Under the pieces are notes generated by a model. That model did not search any database, had not been told where the DNA came from, and saw only the letters and a program-made list of their open reading frames with translations. DNA of 64,000 nt from Rhizobium sp. NFR03 (GTDB lineage Bacteria; Pseudomonadota; Alphaproteobacteria; Rhizobiales; Rhizobiaceae). Numbering within the stretch: the first letter of the stretch is position 1; each line of letters starts with the position of its first letter. The position numbers and the translations under genes were made by a program. Of the stretch, positions 45,598 through 54,628 are shown piece after piece. Location: contig NZ_FOGR01000005.1 in assembly GCF_900111275.1 (NCBI RefSeq), positions 248,001-312,000 of the forward strand, given 5' to 3'.

Positions 45598-46239
45598 CTA
45601 GATGGAGGACGCCACGAAGACGATCTCTTCCGGTGTCGGCAGGATCTCGATCTTCATGCTGGCCTCGTCGGCCAGAAGCACCGTGTAATATGGCTGGATC
45701 GTGTGCGCGTCGACGGCTTCTTCCAGCGTGCCGGAGAGGAGTTCGACAAGCTTGGGTGGTACGCGCATCATCTTGCCGCGCACGACAAGCTTGAAGACCG
45801 CATCGTATTCCGGGTTTTCCAGTGTCACATCCAGCGAACCGCCGCGTGGAATGGCGCCGTAGGCGATGAGGAAGAGATTCAACAGCAGCTTCACGCGGTT
45901 CTTTGGAATGATAACGCGCGGGCCCGTCCAGGAGATCTCGGTTTTCTTCTCCACGACTGCGAAATCGCGTGCTGCTTTCTCCGCTTCGCCGGTGTCGATG
46001 GACGCTCCGACGGAGCCGGAGGCACCGAAGGCGAGACGGGCGAACTTCAGGCGGACGGCTGCGTTCAGCGCGCTGGTGCGGATGAGGTCCATGGCATCAG
46101 CGTCGGCGCCCCCTTCGTCGAGAAGCTCAAGGCCGTTATTGATGGCGCCGACGGGCGAGATGATGTCGTGGCAGACGCGGCTGCAAAGCAGCGCGGCGAG
46201 ATCGGGGCCGGTCAGGGTCAGGTTCGGATTCTTTTCCAT
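45598..46239 (-). CDS. chpT: Histidine phosphotransferase ChpT
   Basis: ChpT passes phosphate from the hybrid kinase CckA to CtrA and CpdR. The 213-residue protein has the DHp-like helix with His-24/Asp-25 in CSRVCHDIISPVGAINNG, near residues 19-36, followed by a degenerate ATPase-like domain without the nucleotide-binding boxes, the arrangement seen in the ChpT structures. It lies near ctrA as in many Rhizobiales. AAGGA precedes the ATG. Confidence 0.92.
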   Translation of the reverse strand: MEKNPNLTLTGPDLAALLCSRVCHDIISPVGAINNGLELLDEGGADADAMDLIRTSALNAAVRLKFARLAFGASGSVGASIDTGEAEKAARDFAVVEKKTEISWTGPRVIIPKNRVKLLLNLFLIAYGAIPRGGSLDVTLENPEYDAVFKLVVRGKMMRVPPKLVELLSGTLEEAVDAHTIQPYYTVLLADEASMKIEILPTPEEIVFVASSI

Positions 46240-46380
46240 CGTCGTGTCCTTAAAGGTCGCTCTTGCCGATCATCCCGGTGCGCAAAGCCGTCGCGCGGGG
46301 CCGTATTCGGGTGTGGTTTAGAGGGTGAAGATTGCGCGGACGTGGCGTGTCCAGTCCGGCCATAATGACACCATGTTTGG

Positions 46381-46395
46381 TAAACCAATTGTTAA
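46381..46395. promoter_or_regulatory. CtrA-like box upstream of the eipA-like gene
   Basis: TAAA-N7-TTAA, one mismatch from the core consensus, 100 bases before the ATG. In Brucella the eipA promoter is bound by CtrA. Confidence 0.45.
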
Positions 46396-46495
46396 GATGA
46401 TGGGTTCAGAGTGGCGGAATCCCGGGCCGGGGCCGCAGACAGGCACGGCCTGCTCCTGCCGGTACTCTATCGGCCTTGGGATAACGGAGGATGCG

Positions 46496-47131
46496 ATGCT
46501 GCAGAAATCGAATTTTGCGCCCTCGAGGGACGTTGCCATGTGCCTTCCGCTGGCCGCCCTGTGGTCTTCTATGAAAGCCGTCATGTTCGGCATGCTGGCG
46601 CTCTGTGTCGGGGTTTCGACCGCCGCCGCGCAAGCCGCCGGCAATACGTCTCAATATTCCATCCAGGAAATCGTGGATGCGGGACATGGGTTCTTCGGGT
46701 CCACGTCCGGCGGTCTTGCGAAAGTGGTGGAGCGGGCCTTCCAGAGTTACGGGCTTCCGAACGGCTATATTCTCGGACAGGAAGGCTCTGGCGCCTTCGT
46801 TGCCGGGCTGACCTATGGTGAGGGAAGCCTGAACACCAAGAATGCCGGTCAGCACAGTGTCTACTGGCAAGGTCCCTCGCTCGGTCTCGATGCAGGCGGT
46901 CAGGGCAGCCGCATCATGATGCTGGTCTATAACCTCCCGAGCGTGCCCGGCCTTTACAAGCGGTTCGGTGGCGTCTCCGGTTCGGCCTATGTCGTGGCCG
47001 GCGTCGGCATGACGGTGCTGACGGACGAGCATATCGTGCTCGTCCCTATTCGAACCGGCGTCGGCGCCCGCCTCGGCATTAATGTGGGCTACCTCAAGCT
47101 GACGCAGCAGCCGACATGGAACCCCTTCTGA
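46496..47131 (+). CDS. EipA-like envelope integrity protein (DUF1134)
   Basis: The 211-residue product has a signal-type N-terminus and a DUF1134 barrel-like domain (QEIVDAGHGFFGSTSGG, then GQEGSGAFVAGLTYGEG and GVGMTVL). In Brucella this protein, EipA, is periplasmic and required for cell-envelope integrity, and its gene is CtrA-regulated. I chose the ATG at 46496, which follows GGAGG. It is divergent from chpT across 256 bases. Confidence 0.85.
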   Translation: MLQKSNFAPSRDVAMCLPLAALWSSMKAVMFGMLALCVGVSTAAAQAAGNTSQYSIQEIVDAGHGFFGSTSGGLAKVVERAFQSYGLPNGYILGQEGSGAFVAGLTYGEGSLNTKNAGQHSVYWQGPSLGLDAGGQGSRIMMLVYNLPSVPGLYKRFGGVSGSAYVVAGVGMTVLTDEHIVLVPIRTGVGARLGINVGYLKLTQQPTWNPF

Positions 47132-47271
47132 CCCTGTTTCCCGGTGTCGTCAGCGTTATGCTTTGGTGGTCTGCGCGTGTCGCCGATCCCTTGCCAATCC
47201 GGGGCTGACCGCGAATAATGATGCGCAAGGGGATGATGCCCTTGTCCAACCGCCTGTGAAGTGACCTCCGC

Positions 47272-48414
47272 GTGATACAATTTGCACTGCTGTTCGCCTT
47301 GGGCTTCCTCACCGCGATCTTTCTCGGTGCGCTGGTCGCACCTGTCATCCATCGGCGCATCGTGCGGTTTGCGGAAGATCGGTTGAAGGCGACGACGCCA
47401 CTGACCCAACAGGAAGTTCGTGCGCAGAAGGATGCGGCACGCGCGATCTATGCCGCGGAAAATGTGCGAACCAGTCAGACGCTGAAGCGCGAGCGCGACA
47501 AGGCGATTTCTCTCATGCTGGCGCGCGAGAAGGCCGAGCAGGACATGCGCACGGTCCGCGCCGAGAATGAGGAGCTGCGCGCGCAGCTGGACGAAATGAA
47601 CGCGGAGGCGGGAGACCTGCGCTCCGGCATCCGGCTTCTGGAGCAGCATATCGAGCGGCTGAAAGATGCGTTGGGCACGCTGGAGACGGATTACGCTTCC
47701 AAGACCGAGCAGGCAGCTTTGCTGGCACGCCAGCTCGACAGGGTTTCCGCAGAACTCGATGAAGTCCGGGCCGTCTCGGCTGCGGAAGCGTTGCAGGTCG
47801 ATGAGCTCCATGCCCGTGCCGGTGGCCTGCGCGATGAGCGCGAAACCCTGCGCGACGAGCGGCGGCGGGAAAGCGAGAGGGCGAAGGCGCTGGAACTGAA
47901 GCTGGCGCAGCAGGAGATCCGGGCAAAGCAGCTTGAAGCCCGGTTGGCGACAGCCAATGCGCTGCTGGCCGACCGGGAAACCCACCTGGAACGCGGCAGT
48001 GCGGAAATAGACCGCCTGTCTGCGCGTGTTCGCGAGATGACGGCGGAACTGGCGGCAGCCATGCAGGCGTCGCGCGCCGGGCATGACGTCGGTTCGCAGA
48101 GCGTCGGACAGGAGAACGCGATCGCGCTTCCGGCACCGGACGAGCCAAGACTGCTCTCGCCGCCCGCCATTCCGACGCCGGAAAGCTTGCGGACCGACGC
48201 AGGCGACTTCATCGAGCGCCTTGTTGCCGCAGATCCGGCAGAGGACGCGGCCTTGCGCGAAGACCTGCTGCAGATTGCGGCGGCGATGACGGCGCTGACG
48301 GCGAAGACCGAGGGGGAGACATCGCCCATCCCCGCTCTGCTGGCGCGGGAAACCGAAGGCACTACCACGACGCTTGCCGCGCGGACCCGGTCGCTCCTGT
48401 CATCGACGTCCTGA
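47272..48414 (+). CDS. Membrane-anchored coiled-coil protein, function unknown
   Basis: The 380-residue product has one N-terminal membrane helix (FALLFALGFLTAIFLGALVA), then about 230 residues of Ala/Glu/Arg heptad coiled coil (REKAEQDMRTVRAENEELRA and AKALELKLAQQEIRAK), and a Pro-rich tail. The layout suggests a bitopic rod projecting from the membrane. The start is a GTG. I do not recognise a named family. Confidence 0.75.
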   Translation: MIQFALLFALGFLTAIFLGALVAPVIHRRIVRFAEDRLKATTPLTQQEVRAQKDAARAIYAAENVRTSQTLKRERDKAISLMLAREKAEQDMRTVRAENEELRAQLDEMNAEAGDLRSGIRLLEQHIERLKDALGTLETDYASKTEQAALLARQLDRVSAELDEVRAVSAAEALQVDELHARAGGLRDERETLRDERRRESERAKALELKLAQQEIRAKQLEARLATANALLADRETHLERGSAEIDRLSARVREMTAELAAAMQASRAGHDVGSQSVGQENAIALPAPDEPRLLSPPAIPTPESLRTDAGDFIERLVAADPAEDAALREDLLQIAAAMTALTAKTEGETSPIPALLARETEGTTTTLAARTRSLLSSTS

Positions 48415-48417
48415 TAT

Positions 48418-49242
48418 CTAGACAAGGCCATTCAGGCTGGCGATGCGATGAAGGGCTATTCCCGTCGCGGTGGCGACATTGAGGCTGTCGAGACCCGGCT
48501 TCTGCCGAATGCGGGCCGTGCGGATCGCGGTCATGATGGCGGGCGGCAGGCCCTCGCCCTCGGCACCCACCACCAGCGCCGTACGCCGGGCCGGCGGAAT
48601 ATCATCCAGATCGGTCTCGCCACGGGGCGACAGGCCCCAGAGCGCAAAGCCGCGATTCTCGATCGCCGCCAGCAGGTCGCCCGCCGTGCCCTGGCGCACG
48701 AAAGGTACGGTGAGCACCGCGCCGACGGAGACGCGGATCGCCTTGCGATAGAGCGGATCGCAGCAGGTCTCGTCCAGAAGCACGGCGCTCGCGCCGAAGG
48801 CCGCGGCGTTGCGGAAGATCGAGCCGACATTGTCGTGATTGGAAAGACCACAGGCGGCGAGGATCAGACCCTCGGCTGGCAGGGTCGAGAGGATATCATC
48901 GAGGGTCTGCCGTCTCTGCCGCATGCCGATGGCAAGCACGCCGCGATGCATGTCGAAGCCGGCGATGGCGTTGAAGACAGCGGCGTCCGCAACGAAGACC
49001 GGCACCGTGCTGTCGAACTGCGCAAGAATATCGGCAACACCGGCGACCCGGTTTTCAAGAAGCAGAATCGCCTCGGCCGTAAACGCACCGCCGCCGCCAG
49101 CCGAGGCCGCCAGCATGCGCAGCACCACGGTGCCTTCCGCGATGAAGCGGTTGTGGCGGCCTGTGAGGTCGCGCTCACGAATCGAGACGAAGGCGGCGAT
49201 GCGCGGATCGGCCGGGTCCGTGATGCGCTCGGTGACGCGCAC
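48418..49242 (-). CDS. TrmH/SpoU-family RNA methyltransferase
   Basis: This 274-residue protein has the SpoU SAM-knot motifs: SNHDNVGSIFRNAAAFG (motif 1), VVGAEGEGLP (motif 2) and GLDSLNVATATGIALH (motif 3). Members 2'-O-methylate ribose in rRNA or tRNA. The substrate is not fixed by sequence. It lies three bases after the 126-residue gene on the same strand and they are probably co-expressed. Confidence 0.9.
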   Translation of the reverse strand: MRVTERITDPADPRIAAFVSIRERDLTGRHNRFIAEGTVVLRMLAASAGGGGAFTAEAILLLENRVAGVADILAQFDSTVPVFVADAAVFNAIAGFDMHRGVLAIGMRQRRQTLDDILSTLPAEGLILAACGLSNHDNVGSIFRNAAAFGASAVLLDETCCDPLYRKAIRVSVGAVLTVPFVRQGTAGDLLAAIENRGFALWGLSPRGETDLDDIPPARRTALVVGAEGEGLPPAIMTAIRTARIRQKPGLDSLNVATATGIALHRIASLNGLV

Positions 49243-49244
49243 GG

Positions 49245-49625
49245 TCAGTTCGCGGGTACGGAGATGTCGGCGACGATGCGGTTGGCGGCGATGTCGTAGA
49301 CGAGCGCCTTGCGGACACCGGCGAGCGTGCCGAAGAACAGGATCTGCCCGCCGGAGAGCGACGTGTCGGTGATCTCGAAGCCCTGCGGCAGGACGGCTGT
49401 CGCTGCCAGCGGCGCATCGCTCGGCACGCCGGCTGTCGCGTTTGCCAGGGACGGCGCCGCGCTCGGACGCGTGACCTTGTAGACAATCGCGCCCAGCACG
49501 GCCATAAGCATGACCAACATCACACCCGCCGAGACCAGCTGCAGGCGGATCATCTTGCGGCGAACGTTTTCCATGACCGGATCGAGCGGCTTTTCGTCCT
49601 GATCGTCTGGTTCCTGGAGCGACAT
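49245..49625 (-). CDS. Small bitopic membrane protein
   Basis: The 126-residue product has a short charged cytoplasmic start (LQEPDDQDEKPLDPVMENV), one membrane helix (VSAGVMLVMLMAVLGAIVY) and a periplasmic segment of about 70 residues. Annotated in some relatives as fimbrial, but no motif supports that. I chose the ATG at 49625; a much longer frame continues upstream as a shadow of rluD. Confidence 0.72.
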   Translation of the reverse strand: MSLQEPDDQDEKPLDPVMENVRRKMIRLQLVSAGVMLVMLMAVLGAIVYKVTRPSAAPSLANATAGVPSDAPLAATAVLPQGFEITDTSLSGGQILFFGTLAGVRKALVYDIAANRIVADISVPAN

Positions 49626-49655
49626 GGGCGGTTTGACCTCACGGATTGAGCAAGA

Positions 49656-50678
49656 ATGAACGACCCCTTTAAAGAAGCGGACGCCGCAAGGAAAGTCCTG
49701 ACGGCGCAAGAGGATGCATCCGGGCGCATGGATGCGTGGCTGACCGAGCAGATGGACGGGCTTTTCTCGCGCAATCGGCTCAAGGCGCTGATCGAGCAGG
49801 GCGCCGTGCGCGTCAACGGCAAGCCGGTGCTGGAGCCCAAGCGCAAGGTGCAGCCGGGGGACGTGTTCGAGATCGGCATGCCGGAGCCTGAAGACCCGGA
49901 GCCCAAGGGCGAGAACATCCCGCTCGACGTGCTGTATGAAGACGACGACGTGATCGTGCTCATCAAGCCGCCGGGGCTCGTGGTGCATCCCGGTGCCGGC
50001 AACTGGACGGGCACGCTGGTCAATGCGCTCATTCATCATTGCGGCGACAGTCTTTCGGGTATCGGCGGCGTCAAGCGGCCGGGCATCGTCCACCGTCTGG
50101 ACAAGGACACCAGTGGCGTCATGGTCGTGGCGAAGAACGATCTCGCTCACCGGCACCTTTCCGACCAGTTTGCCGACCACGGCCGCACCGGACCGCTGGA
50201 GCGCGCCTATGCCGCCATCGTCTGGGGCCGGCCGCGCGGCCTTCGCGGCACGATCGACGCACCGCTCGGGCGCGCCGGAGACCGGATCAAGCGGGCGGTG
50301 AAGAAGCACGATGCGGACGATGCGCGCGAGGCGATCACGCACTATGAAGTGACCGAGCGTTACCACGAAAAGCCCGACGCGACGGCGCTCGCCGCCATGG
50401 TCGAATGCCGGCTGGAAACGGGGCGCACGCACCAGATCCGCGTCCACATGGCCTATATCGGGCATCCTCTCGTCGGCGACGTCGATTACGGCGCAGCGTT
50501 CCGAACGAAATCGAATCTTCTCCCGGAGCCTGCCAAGGCGGTGGTCGACCGGTTCCCGCGTCAGGCGCTGCATGCCTTCATGCTGGCGTTCGAGCATCCG
50601 GCAACCGGGGAAACGATGCGCTTTACCTCGCCACTGCCGGACGACATGCTGGAGCTGGCTGCCGCCCTGAAGGCCTGA
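49656..50678 (+). CDS. rluD: Ribosomal large-subunit pseudouridine synthase RluD-like
   Basis: The 340-residue protein has an N-terminal S4 domain (FSRNRLKALIEQGAVRVNGK) and the RluA-type catalytic motif with its Asp in PGIVHRLDKDTSGVM near residue 150, plus RLETGRTHQIRVHMAYIGH. These enzymes make pseudouridines in 23S rRNA. It precedes rpoH, separated by the DUF2171 gene, an order frequent in Rhizobiales. Confidence 0.92.
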   Translation: MNDPFKEADAARKVLTAQEDASGRMDAWLTEQMDGLFSRNRLKALIEQGAVRVNGKPVLEPKRKVQPGDVFEIGMPEPEDPEPKGENIPLDVLYEDDDVIVLIKPPGLVVHPGAGNWTGTLVNALIHHCGDSLSGIGGVKRPGIVHRLDKDTSGVMVVAKNDLAHRHLSDQFADHGRTGPLERAYAAIVWGRPRGLRGTIDAPLGRAGDRIKRAVKKHDADDAREAITHYEVTERYHEKPDATALAAMVECRLETGRTHQIRVHMAYIGHPLVGDVDYGAAFRTKSNLLPEPAKAVVDRFPRQALHAFMLAFEHPATGETMRFTSPLPDDMLELAAALKA

Positions 50679-50799
50679 GGCCTGTCGTCGCCCCTTCGCG
50701 CGGTCGCGAAATCTTGGGTTCTGCATGCATCCTTTTGCCGATGTCGGCGTTTTTCCCGTATCGACAGCCCCAGTATCGACAGCCAAGGAGAGAAACGTC

Positions 50800-51057
50800 A
50801 TGATCGATGCCATAGAGATCAAGGAACATGCCGAAGTCATCAGTGCCGATGGCGTGCATGTGGGAACCGTCGACGGTGTCGAAGGCAGCCGTATCAAGCT
50901 GACGAAGAAGGACAATCCCGTCGGCCATCAGGATCATCACCATTTCATCGACCTTTCGCTGGTCGATAGTGTCGATGACAACCGTGTACGGCTGAGCGCC
51001 AAGAGCGACGAAGCGTTTCTATCCGAGCAGGAGGAAGACGGAGACTCGATCCAGTAG
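50800..51057 (+). CDS. DUF2171 small protein
   Basis: The 85-residue product has a PRC-barrel-like core (EIKEHAEVISADGVHVGTVD) and an HHHF segment, matching the DUF2171 family, which has no known role. AAGGAGAG precedes the ATG at 50800, which I prefer over an ATG 25 codons upstream. Confidence 0.8.
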   Translation: MIDAIEIKEHAEVISADGVHVGTVDGVEGSRIKLTKKDNPVGHQDHHHFIDLSLVDSVDDNRVRLSAKSDEAFLSEQEEDGDSIQ

Positions 51058-51171
51058 GGTTCGCCTCCGTCCGATAAATGGGCGTGAGGGGTTGAACTCG
51101 GCCTCATCATGCCAATCTTACCGAGATATCCCGAAGCCCAAGGATGGGGCCGCAATCGTGCGGCTGCATCC

Positions 51172-51200
51172 TTGAATCATGCCCGGCCCGTACTTATCTT
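51172..51200 (+). promoter_or_regulatory. Sigma-70-type promoter of rpoH
   Basis: TTGAAT (51172-51177), a 17-base spacer and TATCTT (51195-51200) form a plausible -35/-10 pair 75 bases before the rpoH ATG. Confidence 0.5.
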
Positions 51201-51274
51201 GGTGACCTGTGGGGTCGAAGGACCCACATGCCCGGCTTGCCAGATGGAGGCCGGAACGAGAAAGGGGTGCAAAC

Positions 51275-52180
51275 ATGGCCCGTAGTACGATGCCGACACT
51301 GACCGCCGGCGAAGGTGGTCTCAATCGATATCTCGATGAAATCCGCAAATTTCCCATGCTGGAGCCGCAGGTCGAGTATATGCTCGCCAAGCGCTATCAG
51401 GAGCATGACGATCGCAAGGCCGCCCACCAGCTCGTAACCAGCCATCTGCGCCTCGTGGCGAAGATTGCGATGGGCTATCGCGGCTACGGCCTGCCGATCG
51501 GCGAAGTCGTTTCCGAAGGCAATGTCGGCCTGATGCAGGCCGTGAAGAAGTTCGATCCCGAGCGCGGCTTCCGCCTGGCGACCTACGCCATGTGGTGGAT
51601 CAAAGCTTCGATCCAGGAATATATCCTGCGCTCATGGTCGCTCGTGAAGATGGGGACGACCGCGAACCAGAAGCGGCTGTTCTTCAATCTTCGGCGCCTC
51701 AAGGGCAAGATTCAGGCGCTTGATGAAGGCGACCTGAAGCCGGATCAGGTGAAGCAGATCGCGACGACGCTGAACGTTTCGGAGGCCGAGGTCATTTCGA
51801 TGAACCAGCGCCTTTCCGGCGACGCTTCGCTCAACGCTCCGATCAAGGCGGGCGAAGGCGAATCCGGTCAGTGGCAGGATTGGCTGGTAGACGACAGCGA
51901 GAGCCAGGAAGACATCCTCATCGAGCAGGACGAACTGGAAAATCGCCGTTCGCTTTTGTCGGGTGCGATGAACGTGCTCAACGATCGCGAGCGCCGCATC
52001 TTCCAGGCCCGTCGCCTGACGGAAGATCCGGTCACGCTGGAAGAACTCTCGACCGAGTTCGAGATCAGCCGCGAACGTGTCCGTCAGATCGAGGTTCGCG
52101 CGTTCGAAAAGGTTCAGGACGCCGTACAGAAGGCGGCTCTGGCGAAGTTGCAGGCTTTGCGGGTCGTCGAGGACGCGTAA
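51275..52180 (+). CDS. rpoH: RNA polymerase sigma-32 factor RpoH
   Basis: RpoH directs heat-shock transcription. The 301-residue product has region 2 (HLRLVAKIAMGYRGYGLPIG, YAMWWIKASIQEYILR), the sigma-32-specific RpoH box (NQKRLFFNLRRLK) near residue 131, and region 4 (EFEISRERVRQIEVRAFEK). I chose the ATG at 51275 (MARSTMPTL). Rhizobia often carry two rpoH genes; which this is cannot be told here. Confidence 0.96.
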   Translation: MARSTMPTLTAGEGGLNRYLDEIRKFPMLEPQVEYMLAKRYQEHDDRKAAHQLVTSHLRLVAKIAMGYRGYGLPIGEVVSEGNVGLMQAVKKFDPERGFRLATYAMWWIKASIQEYILRSWSLVKMGTTANQKRLFFNLRRLKGKIQALDEGDLKPDQVKQIATTLNVSEAEVISMNQRLSGDASLNAPIKAGEGESGQWQDWLVDDSESQEDILIEQDELENRRSLLSGAMNVLNDRERRIFQARRLTEDPVTLEELSTEFEISRERVRQIEVRAFEKVQDAVQKAALAKLQALRVVEDA

Positions 52181-52202
52181 CCCAAACGGGATTGTCAGAT
52201 TT

Positions 52203-52240
52203 AAAAGCCCGGCTGCTCTCGCAGTCGGGCTTTTTGTTTT
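52203..52240 (+). terminator. Rho-independent terminator after rpoH
   Basis: AAAGCCCGGCTG / CAGTCGGGCTTT stem with a short loop and a long T-run, 22 bases past the stop. Confidence 0.92.
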
Positions 52241-52388
52241 TTTTCGCTTATGGAGGAGTTGCTGAAAATGCGACCGATCTTTTTAGCGGGTTGGTTCCGA
52301 GCGGAGGCTACAAGACGGATATCGATCCGGCATTGCCACAGGTGCTGCGGCGCGGATTGCGGTTAAAGTCATAGGAAAGGGGCAGGTC

Positions 52389-52562
52389 ATGCAGAATACA
52401 ATGGAGTGCTTCGCCATGCCGACACTGCGGCCCCGGCCTGCTCGCAGGCAGAAAAACCGCGCAACGTGGCCGACGCTGAGGATACTGGCGCTCGCCGGTG
52501 CCCTCGCGCTATCTGCCGGATTATGGGTGGCTGGATACGCTCTGGTTCGTCTGATCCTGTAG
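52389..52562 (+). CDS. 57-residue membrane protein, hypothetical
   Basis: The frame runs from ATG at 52389 behind GAAAGGGG-type ribosome site, with a basic N-terminal half (RPRPARRQKNRATW) and one membrane helix (ILALAGALALSAGLWVAGYA) near its end. It is short and unmatched to any family I know, so confidence is limited. Confidence 0.5.
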   Translation: MQNTMECFAMPTLRPRPARRQKNRATWPTLRILALAGALALSAGLWVAGYALVRLIL

Positions 52563-52570
52563 CTTAAGCG

Positions 52571-52891
52571 CTATGCGGCGGTGTCTGTCGCTTCGATGAG
52601 GATGCGCAGTTCGCAATTCAGCGCGTCGGCGATCTGCCGCGGGTCGTACTCATCCCGCGCGGCTGCATCGATATCGAACAACTCGATAACCGCGAGGTCG
52701 ATTTGCTGTTCGACCGCTGAGACCGGCTCCGGTTCGTAATAAATCCGGCAATGATCGACAAAATCGCGATCAACCTCGCCATCCAGCAAGAGCGCAAGCG
52801 TTTTTCCGTTTTCGTCGCGGAAGTGGAAGACCGTGTTCAGGCCTTCAGGGGTCGTTGCAATGTGACGTGCTGCGAATGCGAGTTCCGACAT
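52571..52891 (-). CDS. Hypothetical 106-residue acidic protein
   Basis: The product is soluble and acidic (SELAFAARHIATTPEGLNTV start; DIDAAARDEYDPRQIADALN near the end). It has no signal, membrane segment or recognised domain. A GAGG ribosome site precedes the ATG. Confidence 0.6.
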   Translation of the reverse strand: MSELAFAARHIATTPEGLNTVFHFRDENGKTLALLLDGEVDRDFVDHCRIYYEPEPVSAVEQQIDLAVIELFDIDAAARDEYDPRQIADALNCELRILIEATDTAA

Positions 52892-52974
52892 AGACGACCT
52901 CGAATGTTCCCAACAGTCTGCAAACTACCAGATAGTATGGTGCGTTGTCGCTGACTTTTTGCAGTGCAGCAAAA

Positions 52975-53157
52975 TCAGCCGGCAAAGCGTTCCATGACGA
53001 AGCTGTCGGGCGAGCCTGATATCAGCCGGTTGGTCTTCTCCAGCGACATGGAACTCATGGAAACAGCCGGCGCATCCCGCTGCGAAAGAACGGTCGCCGT
53101 CAGGAAGATGGCGATAAGCGCGATATAGGCTGGCAGGGCTGCAAATCGTTTCGACAT
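52975..53157 (-). CDS. 60-residue membrane or exported protein
   Basis: The product has an N-terminal hydrophobic helix (LPAYIALIAIFLTATVLS) followed by a Ser/Met-rich tail. I chose the ATG at 53157, preceded by AGGAGAG. Function unknown. Confidence 0.62.
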   Translation of the reverse strand: MSKRFAALPAYIALIAIFLTATVLSQRDAPAVSMSSMSLEKTNRLISGSPDSFVMERFAG

Positions 53158-53326
53158 GGCATCTCTCCTGGTTTGCGGCACAACTCACGCTTTCCTGGAA
53201 AGTTCCGTCGAGCGGCTGGAGGGGCGCATACCGCGGAAAGTGCTTCTTTGCCGGCTTTGTGCGCTTGCCGGTCCGACCTGACCGTTTAAGATGCCTACGG
53301 GTAGCCTTTCACGTACGGAGCCGTTG

Positions 53327-54628
53327 ATGACGTTCGACACCATCATTCGCCATGCCAATCTTGCCGATGACCGCGTGGATATCGACATCGCGATTTCGAA
53401 GGGCCGTATCGTTGCGGTGGAGCCTGGCATCACGGCGGAGGCAGGCGAGGTCATCGATGCGGGTGGCCGGCTCGTCAGCGCGCCGTTCATCGACATTCAC
53501 TTTCACATGGATGCGACGCTGTCGCTCGGCACGCCCCGGCTCAATCGCTCGGGTACGCTGCTCGAAGGCATCCAGCTGTGGGGCGAGCTAAAGCCGCTGC
53601 TGACCAAGGAGGCGGTCATCGAGCGCGCTTTGCGGTACTGCGATCTCGCGGTCTCGCAAGGGCTGCTCGCCGTGCGCAGCCATGTCGATGTCTGCGACGA
53701 GCGCCTGACAGGGGTGGAGGCGTTGCTGGAGGTAAAGGATCTCGTCCGGGACTATCTCGATCTGCAACTGGTGGCCTTTCCACAGGACGGGTATTTCCGC
53801 TCGGCCTCCGCGGCCCGCAATCTCGAACGCTCGCTCGACATGGGCGTCGATGTCGTCGGCGGCATTCCGCATTTCGAACGGACGATGGAGGATGGGCGCC
53901 GCTCCGTCACCGTGCTCTGCGAGATCGCGGCGGAGCGGGGATTGCTGGTCGACCTGCATTGCGACGAGACGGACGACCCGCTGTCGCGCCATATCGAGAC
54001 GCTTGCCTATGAGACGCAGCGCCTCGGACTTCAGGGACGCGTCGCCGGCTCGCACCTCACCTCCATGCATTCGATGGACAACTACTACGTTTCCAAGCTG
54101 CTGCCGCTGATCGCCGAGGCGGAAATCCATTGCGTGCCCAATCCACTGGCCAACATCGTTCTGCAAGGGCGCCACGACACATACCCCAAGCGGCGCGGCA
54201 TGATGCGCGTCCCCGAGCTGATGGCGCTCGGCGTGAACGTCGCCTACGGGCAGGACAGTTGCATGGACCCATGGTACTCGTTCGGCAATGCCGACATGCT
54301 GGATGTCGCGCACATGGCCGTTCATACGGGGCACATGACGAGCCCGGCGGCGGTCAGAGCCTCTTTTCAGGCTGTGACCGAAAACGCGGCCCGCACCTTC
54401 GGGCTCGATGGCTATGGCATCGCGCCGGGGTGTCATGCCGACCTCGTGCTTCTCGAAGCGCGTGATGCCGCGGAGGCGGTACGCATGCGGGCGAACCGTC
54501 TGATGGTGCTGCGCCGCGGCAAGATCATCGCGCAGACGCCGCCACGCACCGCTACACTCTCGCTTGCCGGCAGGCCCGGCACGCTGGAACCGTGGCGCTA
54601 TGCGCCTGTCGAGGCGTCGGCTTCGTGA
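53327..54628 (+). CDS. Cytosine-deaminase-like amidohydrolase with altered pocket
   Basis: The 433-residue protein aligns throughout with E. coli cytosine deaminase: HFHMDATLSLG metal ligands His-58/His-60, Gln-153 in VAFPQDG, His-211/Glu-214 in DLHCDETDD, His-243 in AGSHLTSMHS, and the metal Asp-310. In CodA this Asp is followed by Asp-314, which binds the pyrimidine; here it is Ser-311 (GQDSCMDPW), and the preceding His is Gln-309. So substrate is probably not cytosine. It starts a plus-strand cluster of three more oxidation genes. Confidence 0.88.
   Translation: MTFDTIIRHANLADDRVDIDIAISKGRIVAVEPGITAEAGEVIDAGGRLVSAPFIDIHFHMDATLSLGTPRLNRSGTLLEGIQLWGELKPLLTKEAVIERALRYCDLAVSQGLLAVRSHVDVCDERLTGVEALLEVKDLVRDYLDLQLVAFPQDGYFRSASAARNLERSLDMGVDVVGGIPHFERTMEDGRRSVTVLCEIAAERGLLVDLHCDETDDPLSRHIETLAYETQRLGLQGRVAGSHLTSMHSMDNYYVSKLLPLIAEAEIHCVPNPLANIVLQGRHDTYPKRRGMMRVPELMALGVNVAYGQDSCMDPWYSFGNADMLDVAHMAVHTGHMTSPAAVRASFQAVTENAARTFGLDGYGIAPGCHADLVLLEARDAAEAVRMRANRLMVLRRGKIIAQTPPRTATLSLAGRPGTLEPWRYAPVEASAS

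Noticed and set aside
49245-50915. 556-codon minus-strand frame covering rluD
   Set aside because: Only the 126-residue 3' part has protein character; the rest is opposite rluD.
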